Positions 7,740 through 14,719 of a stretch of 21,011 nt of DNA are shown in pieces. Below the pieces are notes generated by a model, which was given only the letters and a program-made list of their open reading frames with translations, made no database searches and was not told the origin of the DNA. Position numbers and translations under genes: made by a program. The number at the start of each line of letters is the position of its first letter. Position 1 is the stretch's first letter. Source of the DNA: JBAXTE01 sp038240835 (lineage in GTDB: Bacteria; Bacteroidota; Bacteroidia; Bacteroidales; WCHB1-69); the NCBI GenBank assembly GCA_038240835.1, contig JBBRGJ010000048.1:1-21011 (forward strand), written 5' to 3'.

Positions 7740-10700
7740 TTATTTGATAGTACGTTTTACTTCAATTTCATCGTATCCTTCGATGATGTCAGCTACTTTA
7801 ATATCGTTGTAATTATCGATACCAAGTCCACAATCTTGTCCAGCAAATACCTCTTTTACTTCATCTTTAAAACGTTTCAATGAAGATAATTTACCTGAAT
7901 AGACTACGATGCCATTACGAATAACACGGATTTTTGTTTGACGATTAATTTTTCCATCAAGGACAATTGAACCAGCAATTGCTCCCACTTTGGTAATATT
8001 AAATACTTCGCGAACTTCGATATTACAAACAATTTTCTCTTGGATTTCTGGAGATAACATCCCTTCGATGGCATCTTTAATCTCGTTGATTGCATTGTAG
8101 ATAATAGAGTAAGTACGGATGTCAATTTCTTCCATTTCTGCAAGTTTACGAGCTTGCAACGAAGGACGAACTTGGAACGCGATAATAATTGCATTAGAAG
8201 CAGAAGCGAGCAGAACATCAGATTCAGTAACAGAACCCACAGATTTGTGAATTACGTTTACCTGAACTTGAGAAGAGGAAAGTTTAAGCAATGAATCAGA
8301 CAATGCTTCCACAGAGCCATCCACATCTCCTTTAACAATGATGTTAAGTTCTTTAAAGTCACCGATTGCGATACGTCTTCCGATTTCGTCGAGGGTGATA
8401 TGTTTTTGAGTTCTAATTCCTTGTTCACGTAATAGTTGAGCGCGTTTGTTGGCAACTCCTTTTGCTTCGTGTTCATCTTTGTATACTTTAAAAGTATCTC
8501 CAGCTTGAGGAGCAGCATTAAGACCTAACAGCAAAAGTGGAACCGATGGACCCGCTTCTTGGATGGCTGCATTTCTCTCGTTGAACATTGCTTTCACACG
8601 ACCAACGGTAGATCCAGCCACAACAACATCTCCAATTTTCAGTGTTCCATTTTGAACAAGAATTTTGGCAACATATCCTTTTCCTTTATCCAAAGAAGAC
8701 TCAATTACAGTACCTATTGCAAGGCGAGATGCATTTGCTTTCAATTCTAAAAATTCAGCTTCGATAAGCACTTTATCTAGTAGGTGATCGATATTTAACC
8801 CTTTTTTAGCCGAGATTTCTTGACTTTGGAATTTTCCACCCCACTCTTCTACCAAAATATTCATGGCAGAAAGGCCTTCTCTAATCTTATCTGGATTAGC
8901 ACCTGGTTTATCCACTTTATTGATGGCAAATATCATCGGAACACCTGCCGCTTGGGCATGGTTAATTGCTTCAATTGTTTGAGGCATGATGGTATCATCC
9001 GCCGCAATTACAATAATCGCGATATCAGTTACTTTAGCTCCACGAGCACGCATTGCGGTAAACGCTTCGTGACCAGGAGTATCTAAGAATGTAATTCTTT
9101 TTCCATTTTTCAGTTTCACTTCGTATGCACCAATGTGCTGAGTGATACCACCGGCTTCACCACCAATTACGTTTGCATTTCTGATATAATCGAGCAGAGA
9201 AGTTTTACCATGATCTACGTGACCCATTACAGTTACGATAGCAGAACGTTCCGCTAAATCTTCTGGATTGTCAATTTCTTCCACCTCTTCTTCAGCATCA
9301 GCGCCGATAAAGACCACTGTGAAACCGAACTCATCAGCTAACAGAGTAATTGTTTCAGCATCAAGTCGTTGGTTGATAGAGACGAATAGACCAATACTCA
9401 TACAGATTGAAATAATCTGAGTAACTGGAACATCCATCAAGAAAGCCAATTCATTTGCTGTTAAAAACTCTGCAACTTTGATCACTTTTAGTTCACTCAA
9501 CTCTTGATTTGATAAATCAGTTGCTTTTTGGCTAACTAAATTACGTTTATCACGACGGTGTTTTGATGTTTTGGATTTACCTGTAGGAGATAAACGAGCC
9601 AACGTTTCTTTAATTTGGCGGTCGATTTCTTCATCGGTTAACTCAACTTTTTTAACCTCTTTTACAGGGGCGTTTTTATTGAATCTAGGATTGGTATTAT
9701 TTCCGCGGTAGTTCGGATTTGGTCTATTTTGGCCTTGTTGACCGCCTTGACCTGGAGCACCTCCTGTTCGAGGTTGCGCATTGCCACCTGTGCGAGGTTG
9801 TGATGTTCCACCAGTATTTGTCCCAGTACGAGGTTGTTGTGCATTTCCCCCAGTACGAGGTTGTGCATTGCCACCAGTACGAGGTTGTGCATTATTATCA
9901 CCACTAGTACGGCGAGGTTGCGCGTTGTTAGTTCCGTTGTTTTGACCTTGCTGTGGTGATTGATTGTTTCTATTATTTTGTTGTTGACCGCCGCCAGTGT
10001 TTCCACCTTGAGGGTTGTTGGAACGGTTGTTTGAATTTTGACCACCTTCGGTTCCACCTTGCTGTTGTTGCCCTGGTGGAAGCAAACGTTTTCTACGTTT
10101 CTTGTTTCTATCTTCGCTTCTAACGGAGTTACCATCAGATTTAGCCACAGGTTTTTTGAACGAATCCAAATCAATTTTGCCCATAATTTTTGGGCCTTCT
10201 AACTTCTTGAATTCAGTTTTATAAACATCTTCGCTAAGTTGAACCGAAGAATTATCAGCAGGAGTCGTAGGTTCAGGAGCAGGAACAATAATAGGAGTTT
10301 CGGCTACAGCTTCGCTCTTTTGTTTTTTCTCCTGAAGTTTATCGGTGACTGCTTTTCTATTTTCAATTTCGCTACGAAGTTGATCATCCGTTTTCTTTGC
10401 CGGTTTTGTTTTAGTATTCAACGTATTTAAGTCGATAAACCCAACCGATTTAATTGCTGATTTTGGCGAAATAGGAGTTGTTAGGACTTCACTGCTTTTC
10501 ACTTCTTCTGGAAGTTCTTTTTTTGCAGGTTCCTTTACTTTTGGTTTTTCTGAAACCTTTTCTACTTCTTTAACAGGTTTTTCTTTAGGTTGTTCCGGCT
10601 TGCTTTTAGGTTTATCCAAATCTAAAGTACCTAGTACTTTAACACCTTCAAGTTTAGCTTCCACTTTCAAGATAGTATTATCTTTAATGAAGACTTGCTT

Positions 10701-10979
10701 CTCTTCCACCTCTTCGCGCTCGACAACCACAGGTTTAACTACTGGAGCAGGCTCCCCACTTTTGGGAGTTTCAATGTTTTTTTTCTGAGCATTCTCTTTC
10801 ACCTTTCTCTCACCAGAATATTCTTTAACGAGAATTTCATACATATTCTCGTCCAATTTAGCATTAGGGTTATTTTCTATGCTATAATCCTTTTTATTCA
10901 GAAGGTCAACAATCTTCTCAGTTGAAACGTTAAACTCTTGAGCCACCTTACCAAGCCTTTTTTTACTGGGGTCTGCCAT
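7740..10979 (-). CDS. infB: translation initiation factor IF-2
   Basis: IF-2 of 1079 residues, the GTPase that places initiator fMet-tRNA on the 30S subunit and promotes subunit joining. The G domain is complete: GHVDHGKT at 586-593, GGITQHIGAY (switch I), DTPGH at 633-637, NKVD at 687-690 and SAKKG. Beta-barrel and C-terminal tRNA-binding domains follow. The N-terminal IF2_N helix region (KRLGKVAQEFNVS) leads into a long charged Lys/Glu/Pro region, then a Gln/Asn/Gly-rich low-complexity stretch (about 295-435) with PRTGG repeats. This makes it longer than E. coli IF-2 (about 890 residues). The start is supported by a strong AAAGGAG 7 nt before the ATG. It is the last gene of rimP-nusA-infB and may also have its own promoter. 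Confidence 0.98.
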   Translation of the reverse strand: MADPSKKRLGKVAQEFNVSTEKIVDLLNKKDYSIENNPNAKLDENMYEILVKEYSGERKVKENAQKKNIETPKSGEPAPVVKPVVVEREEVEEKQVFIKDNTILKVEAKLEGVKVLGTLDLDKPKSKPEQPKEKPVKEVEKVSEKPKVKEPAKKELPEEVKSSEVLTTPISPKSAIKSVGFIDLNTLNTKTKPAKKTDDQLRSEIENRKAVTDKLQEKKQKSEAVAETPIIVPAPEPTTPADNSSVQLSEDVYKTEFKKLEGPKIMGKIDLDSFKKPVAKSDGNSVRSEDRNKKRRKRLLPPGQQQQGGTEGGQNSNNRSNNPQGGNTGGGQQQNNRNNQSPQQGQNNGTNNAQPRRTSGDNNAQPRTGGNAQPRTGGNAQQPRTGTNTGGTSQPRTGGNAQPRTGGAPGQGGQQGQNRPNPNYRGNNTNPRFNKNAPVKEVKKVELTDEEIDRQIKETLARLSPTGKSKTSKHRRDKRNLVSQKATDLSNQELSELKVIKVAEFLTANELAFLMDVPVTQIISICMSIGLFVSINQRLDAETITLLADEFGFTVVFIGADAEEEVEEIDNPEDLAERSAIVTVMGHVDHGKTSLLDYIRNANVIGGEAGGITQHIGAYEVKLKNGKRITFLDTPGHEAFTAMRARGAKVTDIAIIVIAADDTIMPQTIEAINHAQAAGVPMIFAINKVDKPGANPDKIREGLSAMNILVEEWGGKFQSQEISAKKGLNIDHLLDKVLIEAEFLELKANASRLAIGTVIESSLDKGKGYVAKILVQNGTLKIGDVVVAGSTVGRVKAMFNERNAAIQEAGPSVPLLLLGLNAAPQAGDTFKVYKDEHEAKGVANKRAQLLREQGIRTQKHITLDEIGRRIAIGDFKELNIIVKGDVDGSVEALSDSLLKLSSSQVQVNVIHKSVGSVTESDVLLASASNAIIIAFQVRPSLQARKLAEMEEIDIRTYSIIYNAINEIKDAIEGMLSPEIQEKIVCNIEVREVFNITKVGAIAGSIVLDGKINRQTKIRVIRNGIVVYSGKLSSLKRFKDEVKEVFAGQDCGLGIDNYNDIKVADIIEGYDEIEVKRTIK
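9760..9922 (-). repeat. tandem coding repeat (AQPRTGGN-type) inside infB
   Basis: About six imperfect copies of a unit encoding (N)AQPRTGG, with 21-24 nt periods and some longer spacers, in the linker of IF-2. The copies differ slightly (PRRTSGDN, QQPRTGTN, SQPRTGG). Slipped-strand expansion is the likely origin; the region is predicted to be disordered and arginine-rich. Confidence 0.8.
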
Positions 10980-10986
10980 CTATATA

Positions 10987-11034
10987 CTCCTTTAATTCTT
11001 CTTTATATTAACTACCTAACAATGGGCAAAGATA
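10987..11034 (-). promoter_or_regulatory. possible internal promoter and strong RBS of infB
   Basis: In the 61-nt gap between nusA and infB, the minus strand has TATCTTTG (11034-11027, TAnnTTTG), starting 7 nt after the nusA stop codon. A consensus Shine-Dalgarno AAAGGAG (10993-10987) lies 7 nt before the infB ATG. No good -33 TTTG is seen. A promoter here would uncouple infB from nusA; the strong RBS stands out against the weak sites elsewhere in the window. Confidence 0.5.
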
Positions 11035-11040
11035 CACTTT

Positions 11041-12279
11041 TTATTCAAATTCTTGCTTAATTATTCGCATAATCTCTTCTATTGTCTCTTCTTCCAAGTC
11101 TGTTCTCTTTATTAATTCCTCAATTGACAAGTCTAAAACGCTTTTTGCAGTGTCGCAACCAATCGTTTTTAGAACGTCAATAATCCATTGATCGATTTCA
11201 TCGCTGAACTCTTGCAAATCAATATCTTCGTTTTCATCTTCACCATCACGATACACATCAATTTCGTATCCTGTGAGTTTACTCGCAAGTTTGATATTGT
11301 ATCCTCCTTTACCAATTGCCAACGACACTTGATCTGGTTTCATGTACACGTCTGCTTTTTTCTTTAGTTCATCCAATTCGATGGTTGTGATTTTAGCTGG
11401 ACTAAGTGCACGTGAAATGTACAATTTATTGTTGGATGTAAAGTTAATCACATCGATGTTCTCGTTGCGTAATTCTCTAACGATTCCATGAATACGACTT
11501 CCTTTCATTCCAACGCAAGCGCCTACTGGATCAATTCTATCGTCGTATGACTCAACAGCAACTTTCGCTCTTTCGCCAGGAACACGTACAATGTTCTTAA
11601 TGGTGATAATTCCATCGAAAACTTCAGGAATTTCTTGCTCCATTAATCGTTCAAGGAACATGGGCGAAGTACGAGAAATTGTAATCAAAGGATTACCATT
11701 GCTCATATCTACACTCAAAATTACCGCTCTAATGGAATCGCCTTTTTTGAAAAAATCGGAAGGAATCTGTTCTGCTTTAGGCAAAATCAACTCAATGCCT
11801 TCATCATCCAAAACCAACGTCTCTTTTTTCCAAGCTTGATAAACTTCACCTGCAATGATTTCGCCAACTCTATCTTTATATTTTTCGTATTCTTGAAGTT
11901 TTTCATACTCCATTACTTTCGACATCAGAATTTGGCGAAGCGAAAGAATCTCTCTTCTGCCAAAATGTTTCAAATATATCTTTTCAATATACTCTTCACC
12001 TACTTCAAAATCTGGTTCAATTTTAATAGCATCAGACAATTTTATTTCAAGATTCTCATCTAAAAATTCAGCATCATCGACAATATTTAAATAGCGCAAA
12101 ATTTCCAAATCACCTTTGTCAATATTGACAATGATGTCGAATTTAGCTTCGAGACCATATTTTTTTTGAAGCATGTGACGAAAAGCATCTTCTAAGATTT
12201 TCATCAACGTTTCTCTATCTACATTTTTGAATTCTTTAAACTCAGCAAAAGATTCAATTAAATTTAAACTATCTTCCAT
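11041..12279 (-). CDS. nusA: transcription termination/antitermination factor NusA
   Basis: NusA of 412 residues, an RNA-polymerase-binding factor for pausing, termination and antitermination. Domains in order: the N-terminal polymerase-binding domain (about 1-130); an S1 domain (about 135-200, with GEIIAGEVYQAWKKETLVL); KH1 with GACVGMKGSRIHG; KH2 with VSLAIGKGGYNIKLASKLTG; and an acidic C-terminal part (DIDLQEFSDEIDQW) with a helix-hairpin-helix-like segment (SIEELIKRTDLEEETIEEI). It is shorter than E. coli NusA (495), as is usual for Bacteroidota, which have one short C-terminal region instead of two AR repeats. It follows rimP by 32 nt and precedes infB by 61 nt. Confidence 0.97.
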   Translation of the reverse strand: MEDSLNLIESFAEFKEFKNVDRETLMKILEDAFRHMLQKKYGLEAKFDIIVNIDKGDLEILRYLNIVDDAEFLDENLEIKLSDAIKIEPDFEVGEEYIEKIYLKHFGRREILSLRQILMSKVMEYEKLQEYEKYKDRVGEIIAGEVYQAWKKETLVLDDEGIELILPKAEQIPSDFFKKGDSIRAVILSVDMSNGNPLITISRTSPMFLERLMEQEIPEVFDGIITIKNIVRVPGERAKVAVESYDDRIDPVGACVGMKGSRIHGIVRELRNENIDVINFTSNNKLYISRALSPAKITTIELDELKKKADVYMKPDQVSLAIGKGGYNIKLASKLTGYEIDVYRDGEDENEDIDLQEFSDEIDQWIIDVLKTIGCDTAKSVLDLSIEELIKRTDLEEETIEEIMRIIKQEFE

Positions 12280-12311
12280 GATAAGAAAGTTTTATTTGTT
12301 TATATTTTTTT

Positions 12312-12764
12312 CTACTTAAAGCTAATTTTTATCTTAGCCTCTTTAATTTCATTATATGTAACGATTACCTCTTGAGGTAAATCCTTTTTCTTTTTAGGTG
12401 TAGTCATCAGCGTAATCTCTGTTTCAGTTGCTGCGACAAGTTCCCCTTCAAATTCTTCATCTTCTAAATTGACTAATTCCAAAGTTCTACCAATATTCTT
12501 TACGTATTGACGAGGGAACTTCAAAGGTTGGTTTGCACCATAAGAGGAGACATTTAATTCAAAATCTTCTTTTTCGCGATCCAATTCACCTTCTACAAAT
12601 TTACTTACACGAATACAGTCTTCTATAATCACGTGATCATCACTATCAAGAAAAATATAGATACGAGTATCAGATTTCACCAATATATCGGCAATATATA
12701 CCTTTAGATCCATCTCTTTAATGGCTCTATTGGCAAGTTTTTCTATTACATCTCTATTTATCAT
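12312..12764 (-). CDS. rimP: ribosome maturation factor RimP
   Basis: A 150-residue RimP, needed for 30S subunit assembly. The N-terminal alpha/beta domain shows DSDDHVIIEDCIRVSKFVEGELD and SSYGANQPLKFPRQYVKNIGR (family pattern: ...EDC...S..., V.SPG..RPL). The C-terminal SH3-like domain covers about 90-150. Note that the usual SPG turn is SYGAN here, a common variation in this phylum. The frame is open back to 12797, but the ATG at 12764 (MINRDVIEKL) is chosen because the longer version would begin inside the tRNA-Gln terminator. It is the first gene of the rimP-nusA-infB operon. No clear TAnnTTTG element is seen right before it, so read-through past the tRNA-Gln terminator or an unseen promoter drives it. 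Confidence 0.95.
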   Translation of the reverse strand: MINRDVIEKLANRAIKEMDLKVYIADILVKSDTRIYIFLDSDDHVIIEDCIRVSKFVEGELDREKEDFELNVSSYGANQPLKFPRQYVKNIGRTLELVNLEDEEFEGELVAATETEITLMTTPKKKKDLPQEVIVTYNEIKEAKIKISFK

Positions 12765-12794
12765 ATCACAAATTTGATTGAACACGTTAATAAA

Positions 12795-12821
12795 CAAAAA
12801 ACTCCCACGAGAGTGAGAGTT
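12795..12821 (-). terminator. rho-independent terminator after tRNA-Gln
   Basis: The minus strand has AACTCTCAC (12821-12813), a TCTC loop and GTGGGAGTT (12808-12800), followed by TTTT and a T-rich tail. It starts 6 nt after the tRNA 3' end. Confidence 0.85.
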
Positions 12822-12826
12822 TAGCG

Positions 12827-12897
12827 TTGACCTACCAGGATTCGAACCTAGACAGGCAGTACCAAAAACTGCAGTGCTACCATTACACCATAGGTCA
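12827..12897 (-). tRNA. tRNA-Gln (anticodon TTG)
   Basis: A full cloverleaf of 71 nt. The acceptor stem TGACCTA pairs with TAGGTCA. The D arm is GTGT/GCAC with an AATGGTA loop. The anticodon stem GCAGT/ACTGC holds loop TTTTGGT with anticodon TTG. The T arm is CTAGG/CCTGG with loop TTCGAAT. CCA is not encoded. Confidence 0.97.
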
Positions 12898-12907
12898 TTT
12901 GAGGGTG

Positions 12908-12938
12908 CAAAGTTACTGCTTTTTTTGAAACCTCCAAA
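12908..12938 (-). promoter_or_regulatory. promoter of tRNA-Gln (Bacteroidota type)
   Basis: The minus strand has TTTG (12938-12935), exactly 19 nt, then TAACTTTG (12915-12908). This is a full match to the Bacteroidota -33/-7 consensus. It ends 11 nt before the tRNA 5' end. Confidence 0.85.
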
Positions 12939-13057
12939 TTATTTTATAAAAAAAATCGATTTTTCTTCTGATTTTATTTATTTTCAGATTAATTTTAAAA
13001 ATAACAAATTGAAAATAAGGTTTTTAGCGTAAAAATAGAAAAAAGTAGAAAAAAAAA

Positions 13058-13088
13058 TTTGGTATTTCTAATTATTATTGTAATTTTG
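13058..13088 (+). promoter_or_regulatory. promoter of the tRNA-Gly/tRNA-Leu unit (Bacteroidota type)
   Basis: TTTG at 13058-13061, a 19-nt spacer, and TAATTTTG at 13081-13088. It ends 11 nt before the first base of tRNA-Gly, the same geometry as the divergent tRNA-Gln promoter. Confidence 0.85.
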
Positions 13089-13099
13089 CACTCACAATT

Positions 13100-13172
<73 letters not shown>

Positions 13173-13173
13173 C

Positions 13174-13197
13174 AAAGCCTCTCGAAAGAGAGGTTTT
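13174..13197 (+). terminator. GAAA-tetraloop hairpin between tRNA-Gly and tRNA-Leu
   Basis: CCTCTC (13178-13183), loop GAAA, GAGAGG (13188-13193), then only TTTT. It may act as a weak terminator or as a processing spacer in a two-tRNA transcript, since no separate TAnnTTTG promoter is seen in the 47 nt before tRNA-Leu. Confidence 0.55.
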
Positions 13198-13219
13198 ATG
13201 TTAAGAGTTCATAGAAATT

Positions 13220-13303
13220 GCCCGGGTGGTGGAATTGGTAGACACGAAGGACTTAAAATCCTTTGCTTTCAACGGCGTGCGGGTTCAAGTCCCGCCTCGG
13301 GTA
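13220..13303 (+). tRNA. tRNA-Leu (anticodon TAA)
   Basis: An 84-nt class II tRNA with a long variable arm. The acceptor GCCCGGG pairs with CTCGGGT (one G-U at the end and one inside). The anticodon stem AAGGA/TCCTT holds loop CTTAAAA with anticodon TAA. The T arm is GCGGG/CCCGC with loop TTCAAGT. A damaged second copy of its 3' end lies 218 nt downstream, which suggests use as an integration site. Confidence 0.97.
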
Positions 13304-13314
13304 CTCTAGACGAC

Positions 13315-13352
13315 AAACCGTAACTGATAATCAAACAGTTACGGTTTTTTTT
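13315..13352 (+). terminator. rho-independent terminator after tRNA-Leu
   Basis: CCGTAACTG (13318-13326), a 9-nt loop, CAGTTACGG (13336-13344), then eight T. Confidence 0.92.
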
Positions 13353-13360
13353 ATTGTCCA

Positions 13361-13381
13361 TTTGCAACACTTTTGCAACAC
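13361..13381 (+). repeat. two GCAACAC direct repeats, possible integrase arm sites
   Basis: TTTGCAACAC at 13361-13370 is repeated at 13372-13381 with an 11-nt period. Between the tRNA-Leu terminator and the tRNA fragment, such short repeats could be arm-type integrase binding sites. No integrase gene is present in the window, so this is an inference. Confidence 0.3.
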
Positions 13382-13406
13382 AAGTATTTATTTCTTATTG
13401 ATATTT

Positions 13407-13662
13407 CAACAAAAAAGCCACCCGTTTAGATAGCTTTTGTAAATGCAGATAAATCAATTATATACCAACTTCAGTGGCGGGCGGGTTCATCACGATAGCT
13501 ATCGTGACCTCGCCTCGGGTACAAAAATAGCCTTGTAATCAACTGATTATGATGCTTTTTTGTTTTCATGAGTAACAAAATAGTAACAATGATGAACAAA
13601 ACAAGTGCAAAAGGCAACAAAAAAAGCCACCTGTTAAGATAGCTTTTGTAATAATCAATTAT
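13407..13662 (+). repeat. pair of imperfect ~50-bp direct repeats flanking the tRNA-Leu fragment
   Basis: Copy A (13407-13461) and copy B (13615-13662) both read CAACAAAAAA(A)GCCACC, then a near-identical GATAGCTTTTGTAA and TCAATTAT. Copy A has about 8 extra bases (ATGCAGAT) near its end. Each copy also contains AAAAGC...GCTTTT that could form a weak hairpin. No protein gene is supported in 13304-13723; the stretch holds the terminator, these repeats and the tRNA fragment. Confidence 0.7.
13476..13522 (+). other. tRNA-Leu 3'-end fragment (att relic) split by a palindrome
   Basis: GGCGGGCGGGTTCA (13476-13489) matches tRNA-Leu positions 13274-13287 with one mismatch, and CGCCTCGGGTAC (13511-13522) matches 13293-13304 exactly. 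Between them, the five tRNA bases AGTCC are replaced by the 18-bp perfect palindrome TCACGATAGCTATCGTGA (13490-13507) plus CCT. This is what remains when an integrative element re-creates a tRNA end at its border and the border is later damaged. Confidence 0.8.
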
Positions 13663-13723
13663 CGAATAACGTCTGTTCTGTTGTCCATTTATCTTTGTCT
13701 TCGTTTTCTTGTTTTCAAAACTT

Positions 13724-14590
13724 TCAGTCATCTTTTCTTTTAGTTGAGCCCTTACTCCCTAATGTTTTTTTTGCATTTAACGGACTTACTACTTTTTTAC
13801 CTGTTCTTGATTCAAGTTCTTTAAGTGCCACTTTAGCTACATTACCTCCTTGTTGAGCTATGGTTTTACTTTCATTAAAAGTTTTGGGATTTATAGCTTG
13901 TGAAATATCTTTGGTGGATGCTTCAGCAAGCATATTTAAAATCAACTCCGTATTTGTCATATTGTCTCTAAGGTTTTCCTTTTTCAATCCTTTAAATACT
14001 TTATATTCTTTAGTGGTTTTGTCTGACCAAGCTTTAGTAATAATATCAGTAAGAGTGGCAAATTGTTGCCCTTCTTTCAATCCTCGATTTTTCCCTGCCT
14101 TGCCGGCAGGCAGGCATTCATTGGTAAGTTCTTTTCGTACTTCAATACTTTTTAGACGTTGATTAATCCAACTTTCGCTATAGCCCAATTTTAGATATTG
14201 TTCCAATGCCCTGTCAATACTCAGCTCAGGGTCTTGCATTTCGTCTAAGCGATCACTTGCTACTTGTGCTAACCACAATTTAAAAGGCTCTGCTTTAGGT
14301 GATGAAATGGACTGAATAAGTCGGAAAAGTTGTTCGGTATCAGCTACATCTGCCATTCTCATTTTTCCATCAGGTGCTGGCATTTTCAAAGCGTTACAAT
14401 TTGTAACGGTTTCATTCCCTTCGTCTTTTAAACGTTTTTTCATTACACGCCAATAAACTTGTGGATTTGAACTTTCTGTCAACACAGCAATCACATCTAC
14501 AATAGCGAGATACCACTTCTCTTGCACTGCATCCCAATGAGTACGTACTTGTTGCTGCTCAAATATTTTAATTTCATTTTTCTGTTTCAT
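13724..14590 (-). CDS. BRO-N/DinD-like (antirepressor-type) protein
   Basis: A 288-residue protein with an N-terminal BRO-N domain (about residues 5-105: WYLAIVDVIAVLTESSNPQVYWRVMKKRL, then LFRLIQSISSPKAEPFKLWLAQV). A DinD-like C-terminal region (about 110-245) contains IDRALEQYLKLGYSESWINQRLKSIEVRKEL and GLKKENLRDNMTNTELILNMLAE. BRO-N proteins are DNA-binding antirepressor-like proteins of phages and islands; DinD is a DNA-damage-induced inhibitor of RecA in E. coli. The start at 14590 (MKQKNEIKIF) is preferred over 14608. Residues 159-166 (CLPAGKAG) appear to be an insertion encoded by a palindromic repeat. It lies 129 nt after the specificity half of the R-M gene, possibly with its own weak promoter. 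Its role here, perhaps controlling the R-M genes, is an inference. Confidence 0.85.
   Translation of the reverse strand: MKQKNEIKIFEQQQVRTHWDAVQEKWYLAIVDVIAVLTESSNPQVYWRVMKKRLKDEGNETVTNCNALKMPAPDGKMRMADVADTEQLFRLIQSISSPKAEPFKLWLAQVASDRLDEMQDPELSIDRALEQYLKLGYSESWINQRLKSIEVRKELTNECLPAGKAGKNRGLKEGQQFATLTDIITKAWSDKTTKEYKVFKGLKKENLRDNMTNTELILNMLAEASTKDISQAINPKTFNESKTIAQQGGNVAKVALKELESRTGKKVVSPLNAKKTLGSKGSTKRKDD
14093..14116. repeat. GC-rich palindromic insert inside the BRO-N gene
   Basis: CCTGCC (14094-14099), TTGCCGGCA, GGCAGG (14109-14114) form an inverted repeat within a low-GC gene. On the minus strand it encodes CLPAGKAG in frame, at the spot where relatives, as I recall them, have only a Trp before (K/N)NRG. 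The same peptide tag is familiar from other Bacteroidota proteins. Confidence 0.65.
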
Positions 14591-14719
14591 TGCGAAAGTT
14601 ATTATCAATTATTTTTTAGATAATGCAAATAAATTACCGATTTATCTCTTCCTAAAGGTGTAAAATCATTTAATTATTTAAGTGACATCTATTGCTGATT
14701 CTGGTTTTAATCTTCTTAT

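Noticed and set aside
9662..10174. 170-codon minus-strand frame inside infB
   Set aside because: It is an out-of-frame reading of the repetitive low-complexity linker of IF-2; the repeats keep the other frame open.
13361..13381. GCAACAC repeats as the start of a CRISPR array
   Set aside because: Only two copies of 10 nt with a 1-nt gap; no spacers and no cas genes.
13471..13731. Minus-strand frame of 86 codons with a hydrophobic segment, overlapping the end of the BRO-N gene by 8 nt
   Set aside because: It reads through direct-repeat copy B and then into the tRNA-Leu fragment and its palindrome, so most of its sequence is explained by non-coding repeats. A real small membrane protein is not fully excluded.
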